Positions 9,530 to 17,903 of a stretch of DNA of 64,000 bases are shown one piece after another. The DNA is from Sphaerimonospora thailandensis (GTDB lineage Bacteria; Actinomycetota; Actinomycetes; Streptosporangiales; Streptosporangiaceae). Each line of letters opens with the position of its first letter. The stretch's first letter is position 1. The position numbers and the translations under genes were made by a program. The stretch lies in the NCBI RefSeq assembly GCF_016863115.1, contig NZ_BOOG01000037.1, positions 1 to 64,000 of the forward strand, read 5' to 3'. The notes below the pieces were generated by a model. That model searched no databases. It had not been told where the DNA came from and was given only the letters and a program-made list of their open reading frames with translations.

Positions 9530-9736
9530 TTAAAGCGAGGGCCATGCTGTCTCCCCCGATCGTACGCGCAACCCGGGCGGTTCGTCCCCCTCCCGCGGCA
9601 GCATGCGCCTCGCCCGGTCCAACTCCGCGCCGAGGCCACGGGCCGCGGCGGTCATCCGTACGGCCAAGACCGCCAGGATGGCGAGCCCGGCGACCGCCAG
9701 ACCACTTCCGGCGAAGATCCACATCATGCCCACCAT
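9530..9736 (-). CDS. small single-pass membrane protein between pafC and tatA
   Basis: A 68-aa open frame with one hydrophobic helix (about residues 3-25), then a basic amphipathic stretch (RMTAAARGLGAELDRARRM) and a polar tail. It fills the gap between pafC and tatA on the same strand, leaving 9 nt before tatA and 35 nt after pafC, which argues for a real gene in the operon. The topology (short N-terminus, one helix, charged helix) is superficially TatA-like, but the FG hinge is absent. No known function; called from position, topology and codon pattern only. Confidence 0.6.
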   Translation of the reverse strand: MVGMMWIFAGSGLAVAGLAILAVLAVRMTAAARGLGAELDRARRMLPREGDEPPGLRVRSGETAWPSL

Positions 9737-9771
9737 GCTAATTGGATGCTATCGGGACGTGATGGGGGCGG

Positions 9772-10725
9772 TCAGCCGGCCGACATGTAGTTGGCCAGCG
9801 CCTCCTCGGCGGTGGCCGCGACCTGGTCGGCCAGGGACGCGGGAGACACCACGCGCCCGCTCTCGCCGAGCCGCAGCGCGAGCCGTACGACCCAGGACTG
9901 GTCGCGGGCGCGGAGCGCCACCCGCAGGCGGCCCTCGCCCAGCTCGGCGACCTCCTCACACGGGTAGTACTCGGCGACCCAGCGGCCGGCCGGACTGAGC
10001 TCCAGCTCGACGAGTTCGTCGCGGTCGGAGGGCCGGAAGACGCCCTCGGCGACGTCCATCGGCTCGGCCTCGGCCGGCGGATCAGCCGGCACGTCCAGGA
10101 CCTCGACGTCGATGATCCGGTCGATGCGGAACATCCGCATCGCCTCGGCCCGGTAGCACCAGCCCTCCAGGTAGTGCCGCCCGTCCACCAGCACCACGCG
10201 CAGCGGGTCGACCTCGCGCGGAGTGATCTCGTCGCGCCCCGGCACGTAGTAGCGCAGGGACAGCCGCCGGCCGCGCCGGGCCGCGTCCGTGATCACCGCG
10301 TGGGCGTCGGGCGCCGCGCCGAGCTCCACGTGCACCTGGCTGCTGACCGTGGCCGCGCCCTCGCCCGCCGCCTGCTCCAGCTTGGCGATCACCCGGCCCA
10401 GCACGTCGCGGCCCTGGAACTCCGGCAGTTCGTCGAGCATGCGCAGCGCCACCAGCAGCGCGCTCGCCTCGTCCACGCCCAGCTTCAGCGGGCGGGCGAT
10501 CGTGTCGGCGTTGTCGATGAGGATCTCGCCGCCGTCCCACGACACGTCGATCAGGTCACCCGGGGTGTGCCCCGGCAGCCCGCACATCCAGACGAGCTGC
10601 AGGTCGTCGATGAGCTGCTTCTCCGACAGGCCGAACAGCCGCGCCACCTCGGGGACCTGCGCCCCCGGATGCGACATCAGGTACGGCACGAGCGCCAGCA
10701 GCCGCGGCAGCCGGTCGGAACTCAT
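9772..10725 (-). CDS. pafC: PafC, WYL-domain transcriptional regulator of the DNA-damage response
   Basis: A 317-aa regulator that acts with PafB as a heteromeric activator of the RecA-independent mycobacterial-type DNA-damage response. An N-terminal winged helix-turn-helix (LPRLLALVPYLMSHPGAQVPEVARLF) is followed by a WYL domain around residues 140-230, with HYLEGWCYRAEAMRMFRIDRI, and a WCX-type C-terminal domain. The start at 10725 was chosen because it forms a 4-nt ATGA overlap with the pafB stop. The open frame continues upstream only in pafB antiframe sequence. WYL domains are thought to sense nucleic-acid ligands. Confidence 0.93.
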   Translation of the reverse strand: MSSDRLPRLLALVPYLMSHPGAQVPEVARLFGLSEKQLIDDLQLVWMCGLPGHTPGDLIDVSWDGGEILIDNADTIARPLKLGVDEASALLVALRMLDELPEFQGRDVLGRVIAKLEQAAGEGAATVSSQVHVELGAAPDAHAVITDAARRGRRLSLRYYVPGRDEITPREVDPLRVVLVDGRHYLEGWCYRAEAMRMFRIDRIIDVEVLDVPADPPAEAEPMDVAEGVFRPSDRDELVELELSPAGRWVAEYYPCEEVAELGEGRLRVALRARDQSWVVRLALRLGESGRVVSPASLADQVAATAEEALANYMSAG

Positions 10726-11708
10726 CGCAGTGATTCCTTCCCCTGTGCCTCCTTCACCTGAGCCCCCTTCGACTGGGTCCCCTTCAGCCGGCGGATCACG
10801 GCCTCCCGCGCGTCCGGTGGATCGACGACCTTCGCGTGCGGGCCCAGGCTGGCGATCCAGCCCGCCAGCCGCTCGGGTTCGGCGAACATCACCTCGGCCT
10901 CGTCCCACCCGTCGGACCCGGTCCGTACGGCTCGGGCGAGGTGCCGCAGGCCCAGGCAGGTGCCCTGCCGTACCAGGACCAGCGCGACCCGCTCGACCGG
11001 CCGCTCCTGGTAGCCGACCATCGCCCGCAGATCCACGCCCTCGGGCACGGTGAACGCTCCGGGGCGGCCGACCGTCGCGACGCGGCCGGCGATCCGGCTC
11101 AGCCGGAAGACCCGGGAGGCGTCCCGGTCGCGGTCGTGTCCCACGACGTACCACCTCCCGTAGCGGCTCACCACTCCCCAGGGTTCGACGACCCGGGTGA
11201 GCACGGCCTCGCTGCCGGCCGAGCGGTAGTCGAAGGTCACCACCCGCCGGTCGCGCACCGCCTCCCACAGTGTGGGGAAGGCCGGGTCGCGGGTGTGCAG
11301 CCGCAGCTCCAGCGGGGTTTCCGCGAGGTCGGTGCGCACTCCCCCGGCCCGGAGCTTGAGCAGCGCCCCGCCGGCCGCGTCGGCGAGGCTGGCCCGCTGC
11401 CAGACCTGGGCGGCCAGGCCGAGCACGGCGGCCTCGTCCGGCTCCAGGGTGATCTCGGGCAGCTCGTAGGCCTCACGCGGGATCCGATAGCCGGGATCGT
11501 CCTCCCACGGGTCCTTGTGCACCTCGAGCGGGATTCCGATCTCGCGCAGCTCGTTCTTGTCGCGCTCGAACATGCGCTGGAAGGCCTCGTCGTTGTCCGG
11601 GTCGTAGCCCGGGACGGCATGCCTGATCTGCTCCGCGCTCAGCGGCCGGTGCGTGGCGAGCAGGCAGATCACCAGGTTGAGCAGCCGCTCGGTCTTCCGC
11701 CGTGACAT
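10722..11708 (-). CDS. pafB: PafB, WYL-domain transcriptional regulator of the DNA-damage response
   Basis: A 328-aa partner of PafC. It starts MSRRKTERLLNLVICLLATHRPLS, a winged-helix DNA-binding domain typical of PafB. The WYL-domain core (GVVSRYGRWYVVGHDRDRD and then ASRVFRLSRI) lies near residues 183-211, and the C-terminal WCX-like domain follows. The last ~20 residues are a Lys/Gln/Gly-rich repeat-like tail. It is translationally coupled to pafC and diverges from the DUF3866 gene at 11747, so the 38-nt gap must hold both start regions. Despite the paf name, it is not needed for pupylation chemistry in the studied species. Confidence 0.93.
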   Translation of the reverse strand: MSRRKTERLLNLVICLLATHRPLSAEQIRHAVPGYDPDNDEAFQRMFERDKNELREIGIPLEVHKDPWEDDPGYRIPREAYELPEITLEPDEAAVLGLAAQVWQRASLADAAGGALLKLRAGGVRTDLAETPLELRLHTRDPAFPTLWEAVRDRRVVTFDYRSAGSEAVLTRVVEPWGVVSRYGRWYVVGHDRDRDASRVFRLSRIAGRVATVGRPGAFTVPEGVDLRAMVGYQERPVERVALVLVRQGTCLGLRHLARAVRTGSDGWDEAEVMFAEPERLAGWIASLGPHAKVVDPPDAREAVIRRLKGTQSKGAQVKEAQGKESLR

Positions 11709-11746
11709 AAGGCCTCCTTTCCCAGGCAGAACGCTACCCTTTCCTG

Positions 11747-12826
11747 GTGATCCGATGGCGCAAAGGCGAGGTGACGGGGGTCCGGCGCGAGTGGCCGGGG
11801 GCGGTGGAGCTGGAGGTCGCCACCGAGGACGGCCGCTGCCGGGCGCTGGCCTATCCCGCGCTGGTGGGCCGGCCCGAGACCGGCGACGTCGTGCTGCTCA
11901 ACACGACCGCGCTCGCCATGGGCCTCGGCACGGGAGGGTACGCCATGGTGGTCGCGGTGCCCGACCGGTTGCCGGCCGATCCCACCGGTCCCGGCCATCT
12001 GGTCAAGGCACGCTACACGCCGCTGCAGGCGACCGTGGCGGGCGCGGACGAACAGGAATCGCCGTACCACGAGGCGCTCCGGGATGCGGACTCGGTCGAC
12101 GGCATGCCGGTCGTGATCGCCGATCTGCACTCGGCGCTGCCCGCGATCCTGTGCGGCCTCTACTCGCATGCGGGCGATGGCGACCGGCCCCGGGTGGCGT
12201 ACGTGATGCAGGACGGCGGGGCGCTCCCCGCGTGGTTCTCGATGTCGTGCGCTGAGCTGAGGGCGCGCGAATGGCTGTGCGGGGTGATCACCGTCGGGCA
12301 GGCGTTCGGCGGCGACCTGGAGGCGGTCACCCTGCACACCGGGCTGCTCGCCGCCCGCCACGTGCTCCGCGCCGACGTGGCCGTGGTGGCGCAGGGCCCG
12401 GGCAACCTCGGCACCGGCACCCGCTGGGGCTTCTCCGGCGTGTGCGCCGGAGAAGCGGTGAACGCCGCCGCCGTGCTGTCCGGACGGCCGGTGGCCGCCC
12501 TTCGGATCAGCGAGGGCGACCGGCGCGACCGCCACCTAGGGGTGTCACATCACTCGCTCACCGCCTATGGACGCGTGGCGCTGGCCCCGGCCCGGGTCGT
12601 GCTGCCCCAGCTGCCGGGTGAGCTGGGCGATCGGGTGCGCGAGCAGGCCGCGCCGCTGGCCGCGCGCCACGAGCTCGTCACCGTGCCCGTCGACGGGCTG
12701 CTCGACGCGCTCAAGGCCGCACCGGTCCGGCTGTCCACGATGGGCCGCGGCCTGGAGGAGGACACCGCCTACTTCCTGGCCTCGGCAGCCGCCGGCCACC
12801 ACGCCGCCGACCTGCTCGCCCAGTGA
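11747..12826 (+). CDS. DUF3866 family protein
   Basis: A 359-aa protein matching the DUF3866 family by its start (MIRWRKGEVTGVRREWPGAVELEV), the NTTALAMGLGTGGYAMVVA motif and the RWGFSGVCAGEAVNAAAVL segment. Members are widespread in actinobacteria and often neighbour pafB divergently, as here. No biochemical role is established. It has no signal peptide or clear membrane helix, so it is probably cytoplasmic. The GTG start at 11747 follows the divergent pafB start by 38 nt. It converges on the DUF3291 gene with a 27-nt gap containing a GACAGCTGTC palindrome. Confidence 0.85.
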   Translation: MIRWRKGEVTGVRREWPGAVELEVATEDGRCRALAYPALVGRPETGDVVLLNTTALAMGLGTGGYAMVVAVPDRLPADPTGPGHLVKARYTPLQATVAGADEQESPYHEALRDADSVDGMPVVIADLHSALPAILCGLYSHAGDGDRPRVAYVMQDGGALPAWFSMSCAELRAREWLCGVITVGQAFGGDLEAVTLHTGLLAARHVLRADVAVVAQGPGNLGTGTRWGFSGVCAGEAVNAAAVLSGRPVAALRISEGDRRDRHLGVSHHSLTAYGRVALAPARVVLPQLPGELGDRVREQAAPLAARHELVTVPVDGLLDALKAAPVRLSTMGRGLEEDTAYFLASAAAGHHAADLLAQ

Positions 12827-12853
12827 CAGCTGTCGATCAAGCCCGGGTGGCGT

Positions 12854-13306
12854 TCAAGCGACATCCGGGGTGGCCGGCTCGTGGAAGTCGTGGAAGGTGA
12901 ACGCCTCGGGGGTCGGGCCCTGGGATCGGAGCAGGTCGAGGCGGTCCATACCCTCCTCAAGCGACGGCGTGTGCCCCTCGGGAACCCACCACATCACCGT
13001 GTACGGCTCGGCCACCCGCTGGAACCACTCCCGCCGGCGGCGGAGCACGGGCAGGTGCGGGCTGCGGTAGACGAAGTTCCACAACGCCTCGCGAGACTCC
13101 CACACCGAGAAGTTGACCAGCAGATGGTCGCCGTAGTCGTGCCTGACCGTGTCGGTCGGCTGATCACCGCCTTTGAGCCGCCAGACGAACCCGGGTGCGG
13201 CGTCGGCGATCGCGTTGATCGGTTCGAGGGCGGCGACGAAGTCGGCCAACTGGGGGGTGTCGAGGGGAGCGATCAGGTGGGCGACGTTCAACTGGGCCAG
13301 ATGCAT
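12854..13306 (-). CDS. DUF3291 domain protein
   Basis: A 150-aa protein of the DUF3291 family, recognisable by MHLAQLNVAHLIAPLDTPQLADFV, the GFVWRLKGGD segment and the VNFSVWESREALWNFVYRS motif. The fold is expected to resemble dimeric alpha/beta-barrel monooxygenase-like proteins; no reaction is established for this group. It lies 56 nt downstream of the Cys-rich HTH regulator on the same strand. The gap holds an AT-rich stretch and a perfect CTCTTC/GAAGAG palindrome, so the two may form a regulator-target pair. Confidence 0.82.
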   Translation of the reverse strand: MHLAQLNVAHLIAPLDTPQLADFVAALEPINAIADAAPGFVWRLKGGDQPTDTVRHDYGDHLLVNFSVWESREALWNFVYRSPHLPVLRRRREWFQRVAEPYTVMWWVPEGHTPSLEEGMDRLDLLRSQGPTPEAFTFHDFHEPATPDVA

Positions 13307-13347
13307 GCCTCAAGTCTAAGTCAATTTTCATTGTTTTTAGAAGACTC

Positions 13348-13360
13348 CTCTTCAGAAGAG
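13348..13360. promoter_or_regulatory. 13-nt palindrome, candidate operator
   Basis: The sequence CTCTTCAGAAGAG is a perfect inverted repeat with a 1-nt centre. It lies 2 nt beyond the stop of the HTH regulator gene and about 40 nt upstream of the DUF3291 start, followed on the minus strand by an unusually AT-rich tract. Placement fits an operator or short attenuator for the DUF3291 gene; binding is inference. Confidence 0.35.
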
Positions 13361-13362
13361 CC

Positions 13363-14022
13363 TCAGGTGAACACGACGCAGCACTCCCCGGGGCGCGGGT
13401 CGAGCATCGCGGTCTCCTCCGCGTCCAGCGCGCTGAGCAGGCCCTGACACAGGGCGAGGTTCATCGAGCAGACGAGCAGCGGGCGGTCCTCGGACAACAC
13501 ATGGAAGGGGCAGTTGCGCAGCCGGATGCGCCCGTCCTCCTCGTACGGCTCGTAGCCGCGCCGCGCCAGGACCGCGGACAGAACCGCCGGCAGATCGGTC
13601 TCGGGCGGGGCATCGGCGGCCATGCGCTCCCCTGCCCGCCGGGCGGCCGCCTCGGCCTGTTCCTCGCCGCCCAGCCTCTCGACGACCTCGGCCAGGATCA
13701 GGGCCATGGTGCGGTAGTCGCGTGGCGGCAGGCTGACCGTGCGCTCGCCGGGCGCCCTCCGGTAGACCTTCGCCGGGCGGCCGCTGCCCGGCCCGGTGCG
13801 GTCGGTGAGCCGCCTGAATCCGGCCTCCAGCAGCCCCGCCTCGACCAGCTTGTCGAGGTGGAACGCGGCGAGTGTGCGCCCTATGCCGGTCGCGGCCGCC
13901 GCCTCCTCGCGGCCCACGTCGCGCCCCTGCGCGACGACGAAACGGTACAGCGCACGCCGTACGGGATCACCCAGCGCTGTGACGGAGTCGAGGTCGTCCC
14001 CGTCACGCTCATCGATCTCCAC
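13363..14022 (-). CDS. HTH transcriptional regulator with C-terminal cysteine cluster (SufR-like)
   Basis: A 219-aa regulator. An ArsR/MarR-like winged helix (residues ~12-70: ALGDPVRRALYRFVV and then GIGRTLAAFHLDKLVEAGLL) precedes a dimerisation and sensor region. The C-terminus holds Cys171, Cys185, Cys192 and Cys214-215. The spacing of the first, second and last cysteines resembles that of SufR-type repressors that bind a 4Fe-4S cluster, so redox or iron sensing is plausible; I infer this from the pattern only. No suf operon is adjacent. The GTG start follows a weak ribosome-binding site. The neighbouring DUF3291 gene is the likeliest target. Confidence 0.8.
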   Translation of the reverse strand: MEIDERDGDDLDSVTALGDPVRRALYRFVVAQGRDVGREEAAAATGIGRTLAAFHLDKLVEAGLLEAGFRRLTDRTGPGSGRPAKVYRRAPGERTVSLPPRDYRTMALILAEVVERLGGEEQAEAAARRAGERMAADAPPETDLPAVLSAVLARRGYEPYEEDGRIRLRNCPFHVLSEDRPLLVCSMNLALCQGLLSALDAEETAMLDPRPGECCVVFT

Positions 14023-14051
14023 AGGCGGAGTCTAGGTCCTGCTGCAGGAGG

Positions 14052-14558
14052 TCACACGCTGCGAGATCGAGATGAACCGGCCGACACGAACCGGCTCAGT
14101 GCGTCCTCTATCACGGTCTCCGCGTTCGGACGAGGCTCCCATCCTCGGGTGTCGGCGCTCTTGCCGGGTTCGAGTGCCTTGTAGACCTCGAAGAAGTGGC
14201 CGATCTCGTTCAGCACGTGCGGCTGGACATCGGTGATGTCCCGGATATGGGCGAAGCGGTCATCCGTGGCGGGCACGCACAGGATCTTCGCGTCGGGACC
14301 CTTCTCGTCGTGCATCCAGAAGACGCCGACCGGTCGTACGGCGATCACGCAGCCGGGGAAGGTCGGCAGCTCGCCCAGCACCATCGCGTCCAGCGGGTCG
14401 TCGTCTTCGGCCAGGGTGCACGGCAGGAAGCCGTAGTCGTAGGGATAGGCGGTGGCGGTGAACAGCAGCCGGTCCAGGCGGATCCGCTGCCGTCCGGGAT
14501 CCATCTCGTACTTGTTGCGTGATCCCCGCGGCGTCTCCACCACCATGTCGAAGCGCAC
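14052..14558 (-). CDS. ppa: inorganic pyrophosphatase (family I)
   Basis: A 168-aa soluble pyrophosphatase that hydrolyses PPi to two phosphates and so pulls nucleic-acid, protein and activated-acyl synthesis forward. Family I active-site residues are visible: the ETPRGSRNKYE segment near the N-terminus, YPYDYGFLPCTLAEDDDPLDAMV with the signature Asp trio, and a later Lys/Tyr pair near HFFEVYKALEPGK. The GTG start at 14558 is supported by AAGGAGG six nucleotides upstream. Length is normal for actinobacterial enzymes. Confidence 0.95.
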   Translation of the reverse strand: MRFDMVVETPRGSRNKYEMDPGRQRIRLDRLLFTATAYPYDYGFLPCTLAEDDDPLDAMVLGELPTFPGCVIAVRPVGVFWMHDEKGPDAKILCVPATDDRFAHIRDITDVQPHVLNEIGHFFEVYKALEPGKSADTRGWEPRPNAETVIEDALSRFVSAGSSRSRSV

Positions 14559-14652
14559 GACACCCCTCCTTCAACGGAGCAAGGCCATCGTCGCCATCGT
14601 ATGACCACCGCCGCCGGCACGTCCGGCGGCGGTCTTCCGCGCCTCAGAGGAG

Positions 14653-15639
14653 TCAGGCCGCGCCGAGGACGTCGACGACGAAGACCAGGGTGTCGGTGCC
14701 CTTGATCCCGGCGTCCTTGTTGCCGTCCTTGCCGTACCCGAGGTCCGGCGGGATCGTGAGCAGCACGCGGCTGCCGACCGGGACCCCGGCGAGGCCCTGG
14801 GACCATCCCTTCACGACCTGGTCGAGGGAGAACGACGCGGGCTCGCCGCGCTTCCAGCTGGAGTCGAACTCCTTGTCGCTGCCCCAGATCTTGCCGACGT
14901 AGTGGGCCATGATCGTCTGACCGGCCTCGACCTTGGGCCCGGTGCCCTCGATCACCGTCTTGACGACGAGCTTGTCGGACGGCTTGGCGTCGGTCTTGGT
15001 GGTCAGCGTCGGCGCCTTGTCCCCACCCGGGTTCTCCACCTTGACGCCCTTGACACCGGGGTCGACGGCGTTGCCCTCCACGGACTTCCGCACCGCCGAC
15101 TCCACGTCGATCACCATCACCTGGTTGGTGGTGTCGAAGTCGACCCCCTGCTGCTTGGCCTCCTCGACCTGCTGGGGCGGCAGGACGTCCTTGGCGATGA
15201 CCGCCAGCGTCCGGCTGCCCGGCTTCGCGCCGACCAGGGCCTCGTGCAGCGGCTTGGGCAGCTGCTGGCTGACGCTGACGAACTCCGCCCTGCCCTGGTC
15301 GTAGGCCGAGCCCGCCGACTTGTTCTCCTTGCCGTCCCAGGTATAGACGGTGACGCTCGCGGCGAGCACGTCCCCGTCCTTGGCCGGCGTGCCCTCACCC
15401 TCGATGATCCTGCGGGAGACCGAGGTCAGGGCGGGATTTCCGGCCGGGAAGGTGACGTCGGGCTTCTTGCCGACCTTCCCCTCGACCTTGATGCCGTCGG
15501 CGGAGGCCACCGGCCCCGACGGCGCCGCGGCACTGGCGGAGGGGCTCGCACCGGCGGTGGTCCGCTGGGCGGTGCCGCAGGCCGCGGCGAGCATCAAGGG
15601 TATGACGGTGGCGGCGGCGATTGCCGTACGGCGGCGCAT
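14653..15639 (-). CDS. FKBP-type peptidyl-prolyl cis-trans isomerase lipoprotein
   Basis: A 328-aa exported protein. Residues 1-22 are a signal peptide ending in an Ala-rich lipobox-like LAAACGT, so it is probably a surface lipoprotein. Residues ~75-195 form a degenerate FKBP-like domain. The C-terminal ~110 residues are a canonical FKBP domain with VKTVIEGTGPKVEAGQTIMAHYVGKIW, FDSSWKRGEPASFSLDQVVKGWSQGLAGV and GSRVLLTIPPDLGYG. It would catalyse prolyl isomerisation of exported proteins. The start at 15639 (MRRRTAIAAATVIPL) is chosen because it gives a proper signal peptide. FKBP genes next to pafA recur in actinomycetes. Confidence 0.9.
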   Translation of the reverse strand: MRRRTAIAAATVIPLMLAAACGTAQRTTAGASPSASAAAPSGPVASADGIKVEGKVGKKPDVTFPAGNPALTSVSRRIIEGEGTPAKDGDVLAASVTVYTWDGKENKSAGSAYDQGRAEFVSVSQQLPKPLHEALVGAKPGSRTLAVIAKDVLPPQQVEEAKQQGVDFDTTNQVMVIDVESAVRKSVEGNAVDPGVKGVKVENPGGDKAPTLTTKTDAKPSDKLVVKTVIEGTGPKVEAGQTIMAHYVGKIWGSDKEFDSSWKRGEPASFSLDQVVKGWSQGLAGVPVGSRVLLTIPPDLGYGKDGNKDAGIKGTDTLVFVVDVLGAA

Positions 15640-15711
15640 GTGAGATTCCTCGGGACGACAAGTGGGTCCGGGAAACACTACCCGAACCCACCGTCTGCAC
15701 GACGTAAAAGA

Positions 15712-17070
15712 TCACATTCCTGCGATCAGCTTCTCCACTCGCTCGTCCACGCTGCGGAACGGATCCTTGCACAGCACCGTGCGCTGGGCCTGGTCGTTCA
15801 GCTTCAGGTGGACCCAGTCGACGGTGAAGTCGCGCCGTTTCTCCTGCGCCTTGCGGATGAACTCTCCGCGCAGCTTGGCTCTCGTGGTCTGCGGCGGAAC
15901 CGACTTCGCCTCGAAGATCTTGACGTCGCTCGCCACCCGCTCGACCGCCCCGCGCTTCTGCAGGAGGTAGAACAGACCTCGCTTGCGGTGCACGTCGTGG
16001 TAGGCCAGATCGAGCTGCGCGACGCGGGGGGACGACAGCGGCAGATCGTACTTCTGTCTGTAACGTTCAATCATCTGGTACTTGGTGACCCAGTCGATCT
16101 CCCGCGAGACGAGGTCGAGATCGCCCGTCTCCACCGCCCTGAGCGTGCGCTCCCACAACTCCAGGACCCGCTTGCTGATCTCGTCGCCGCCGCGTCGCTC
16201 GACGAAGTCGGCGGCCTTGGTGAGGTACTCCTGCTGGATCTCCAGTGACGAGGCCTCCCGTCCGTTGGCCAGGCGGACCCGTCGCCGGCCGGTCATGTCG
16301 TGGGAGACCTCCCGGATGGCCCTGATCGGGTTCTCCAGGGACAGGTCACGCATCACGACGCCGGCCTCGATCATGCGCAGCACCAGGTCGGTCGCGCCGA
16401 CCTTGAGCAGCATGGTGCTCTCGCTCATGTTCGAGTCGCCGACGATCACGTGGAGCCGGCGGAACCGCTCGGCGTCGGCGTGCGGCTCGTCCCTCGTGTT
16501 GATGATCGGCCGCGATCGGGTGGTCGCCGAGGAGACCCCCTCCCAGATGTGCTCGGCCCGCTGCGACACGCAGTAGACCGCGCCGCGCGGGGTCTGCAGA
16601 ACCTTTCCGGCGCCGCAGATGATCTGCCGGGTCACCAGGTACGGGATGAGGACGTCGGCCAGCCGGCCGAACTCCCCGTGTCGTCCGACCAGGTAGTTCT
16701 CGTGGCAACCATAGGAGTTGCCCGCCGAGTCGGTGTTGTTCTTGAACAGGTAGATGTCCCCTGCGATGCCCTCCTCGCGGAGCCGCTTCTCCGCGTCCAC
16801 GAGGAGTCCTTCGAGGATGCGCTCACCCGCCTTGTCGTGGGTGACCAACTCCACGACGTTGTCGCACTCCGGGGTGGCGTACTCCGGATGGCTTCCCACG
16901 TCGAGGTAGAGGCGCGCACCATTGCGCAGGAAGACGTTGCTCGATCGGCCCCAGGACACCACTCGCCGGAACAGGTACCGCGCCACCTCGTCCGGTGACA
17001 GCCTCCGCTGTCCACGGAACGTGCAGGTGACGCCGTACTCGTTCTCCAGCCCGAAGATGCGTCTGTCCAT
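15712..17070 (-). CDS. pafA: Pup-protein ligase PafA
   Basis: A 452-aa enzyme of the glutamine-synthetase-like superfamily. It uses ATP to join the C-terminal Glu side chain of Pup to substrate lysines, marking them for the proteasome. The metal-binding Glu9 lies in GLENEYGV and the catalytic Asp57 in [34 protein letters not shown] loop and the [27 protein letters not shown] block follow. The ATG at 17070 rather than the GTG one codon upstream gives the numbering and length known for M. tuberculosis PafA. It lies downstream of a small lipoprotein gene and the prcBA genes on the same strand. Confidence 0.97.
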   Translation of the reverse strand: MDRRIFGLENEYGVTCTFRGQRRLSPDEVARYLFRRVVSWGRSSNVFLRNGARLYLDVGSHPEYATPECDNVVELVTHDKAGERILEGLLVDAEKRLREEGIAGDIYLFKNNTDSAGNSYGCHENYLVGRHGEFGRLADVLIPYLVTRQIICGAGKVLQTPRGAVYCVSQRAEHIWEGVSSATTRSRPIINTRDEPHADAERFRRLHVIVGDSNMSESTMLLKVGATDLVLRMIEAGVVMRDLSLENPIRAIREVSHDMTGRRRVRLANGREASSLEIQQEYLTKAADFVERRGGDEISKRVLELWERTLRAVETGDLDLVSREIDWVTKYQMIERYRQKYDLPLSSPRVAQLDLAYHDVHRKRGLFYLLQKRGAVERVASDVKIFEAKSVPPQTTRAKLRGEFIRKAQEKRRDFTVDWVHLKLNDQAQRTVLCKDPFRSVDERVEKLIAGM

Positions 17071-17110
17071 CACCCAACCCTATTCCCCGTTTCGGGGAAT
17101 CGAACAGGGA

Positions 17111-17806
17111 TCAGGCCGCGTAGATCTGCACGACCTTGACGATCTGGCGGTTCTTCACCGTGATCAGCGCGTACAAGCCGCCCTTGTCGGTCAGCGAGAC
17201 CAGCCTGTCCCGCGAGCAGCGCTGGGTGCCCAGGTAGTTTCCGTCGATCGTCTGATCCTTACCGTCGCAGCCGGCGGCGCTCAGGAAGACGACGTCCTTG
17301 GCGATCGGCGCGGCGAAGGCCGTCACGTCGCCCTCGGGCGGGCCCTCGAAGTGGCCGGTCGTCGAACCGCCGTACTCCCGCACGAAGCGCACGGGAACGT
17401 ACTCGGCCACGTTCGCGTCCTGCATGGCCCGCATCTCCCCGCGTACGATGCCGTCCCGGCTCGGACCGATGCCCTTGGTGAAGTCGTGCCCCGGATCGGA
17501 CTGGATGACCTCGCCGTGGATCGGCGGGGTCTTGGCCGAGATCGGCGGCCGCTCATCGTCCTCCGTCGGTTGGGCGGCCGGTCCGGGACTCGCCGAGCCC
17601 TCCGGCGCCGGCGTCCCCTCGGTCGGCGCCTCCGCGGACGGCTCGGCTGACGGCTCGGCGGGCTGCTCCGACGGCGTCGCGGTCACCGTGACCGTCACGG
17701 CGGGCGCGGGGGAGCCGTCGGCGCCGGAGCAGGCGGCCAGGGAGAGGAGGGTGACGGCGGCCGCGGCCGGGACCGCCGCCCGCCGGAAGAGGTCAAATGT
17801 CGTCAT
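17111..17806 (-). CDS. hypothetical lipoprotein with Pro/Glu-rich linker
   Basis: A 231-aa predicted lipoprotein. The signal peptide has a clear lipobox LAAC at about residues 23-26. Residues ~36-85 are a low-complexity Pro/Ala/Glu/Ser linker with PSAEPSAE-like repeats. The C-terminal ~130 residues form a folded domain with two Cys (GCDGK and QRCSRD) that could pair outside the cell. No family is recognised. It lies between prcA and pafA on the same strand, 40 nt from pafA, so it may share their transcript; a link to protein degradation is not shown. Confidence 0.78.
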   Translation of the reverse strand: MTTFDLFRRAAVPAAAAVTLLSLAACSGADGSPAPAVTVTVTATPSEQPAEPSAEPSAEAPTEGTPAPEGSASPGPAAQPTEDDERPPISAKTPPIHGEVIQSDPGHDFTKGIGPSRDGIVRGEMRAMQDANVAEYVPVRFVREYGGSTTGHFEGPPEGDVTAFAAPIAKDVVFLSAAGCDGKDQTIDGNYLGTQRCSRDRLVSLTDKGGLYALITVKNRQIVKVVQIYAA

Positions 17807-17903
17807 AACCGGATGAGACTAGCGAACTCTCAATCTGGTTGTGACCATGAGTATGACCTCGATCACGACTCCGCACGATCCGACGGCCCCGGACTGCTCC
17901 CGG

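Noticed and set aside
13363-14022. Regulator as SufR itself
   Set aside because: The cysteine pattern is similar, but no sufBCDSU genes are adjacent, which is the defining context of SufR.
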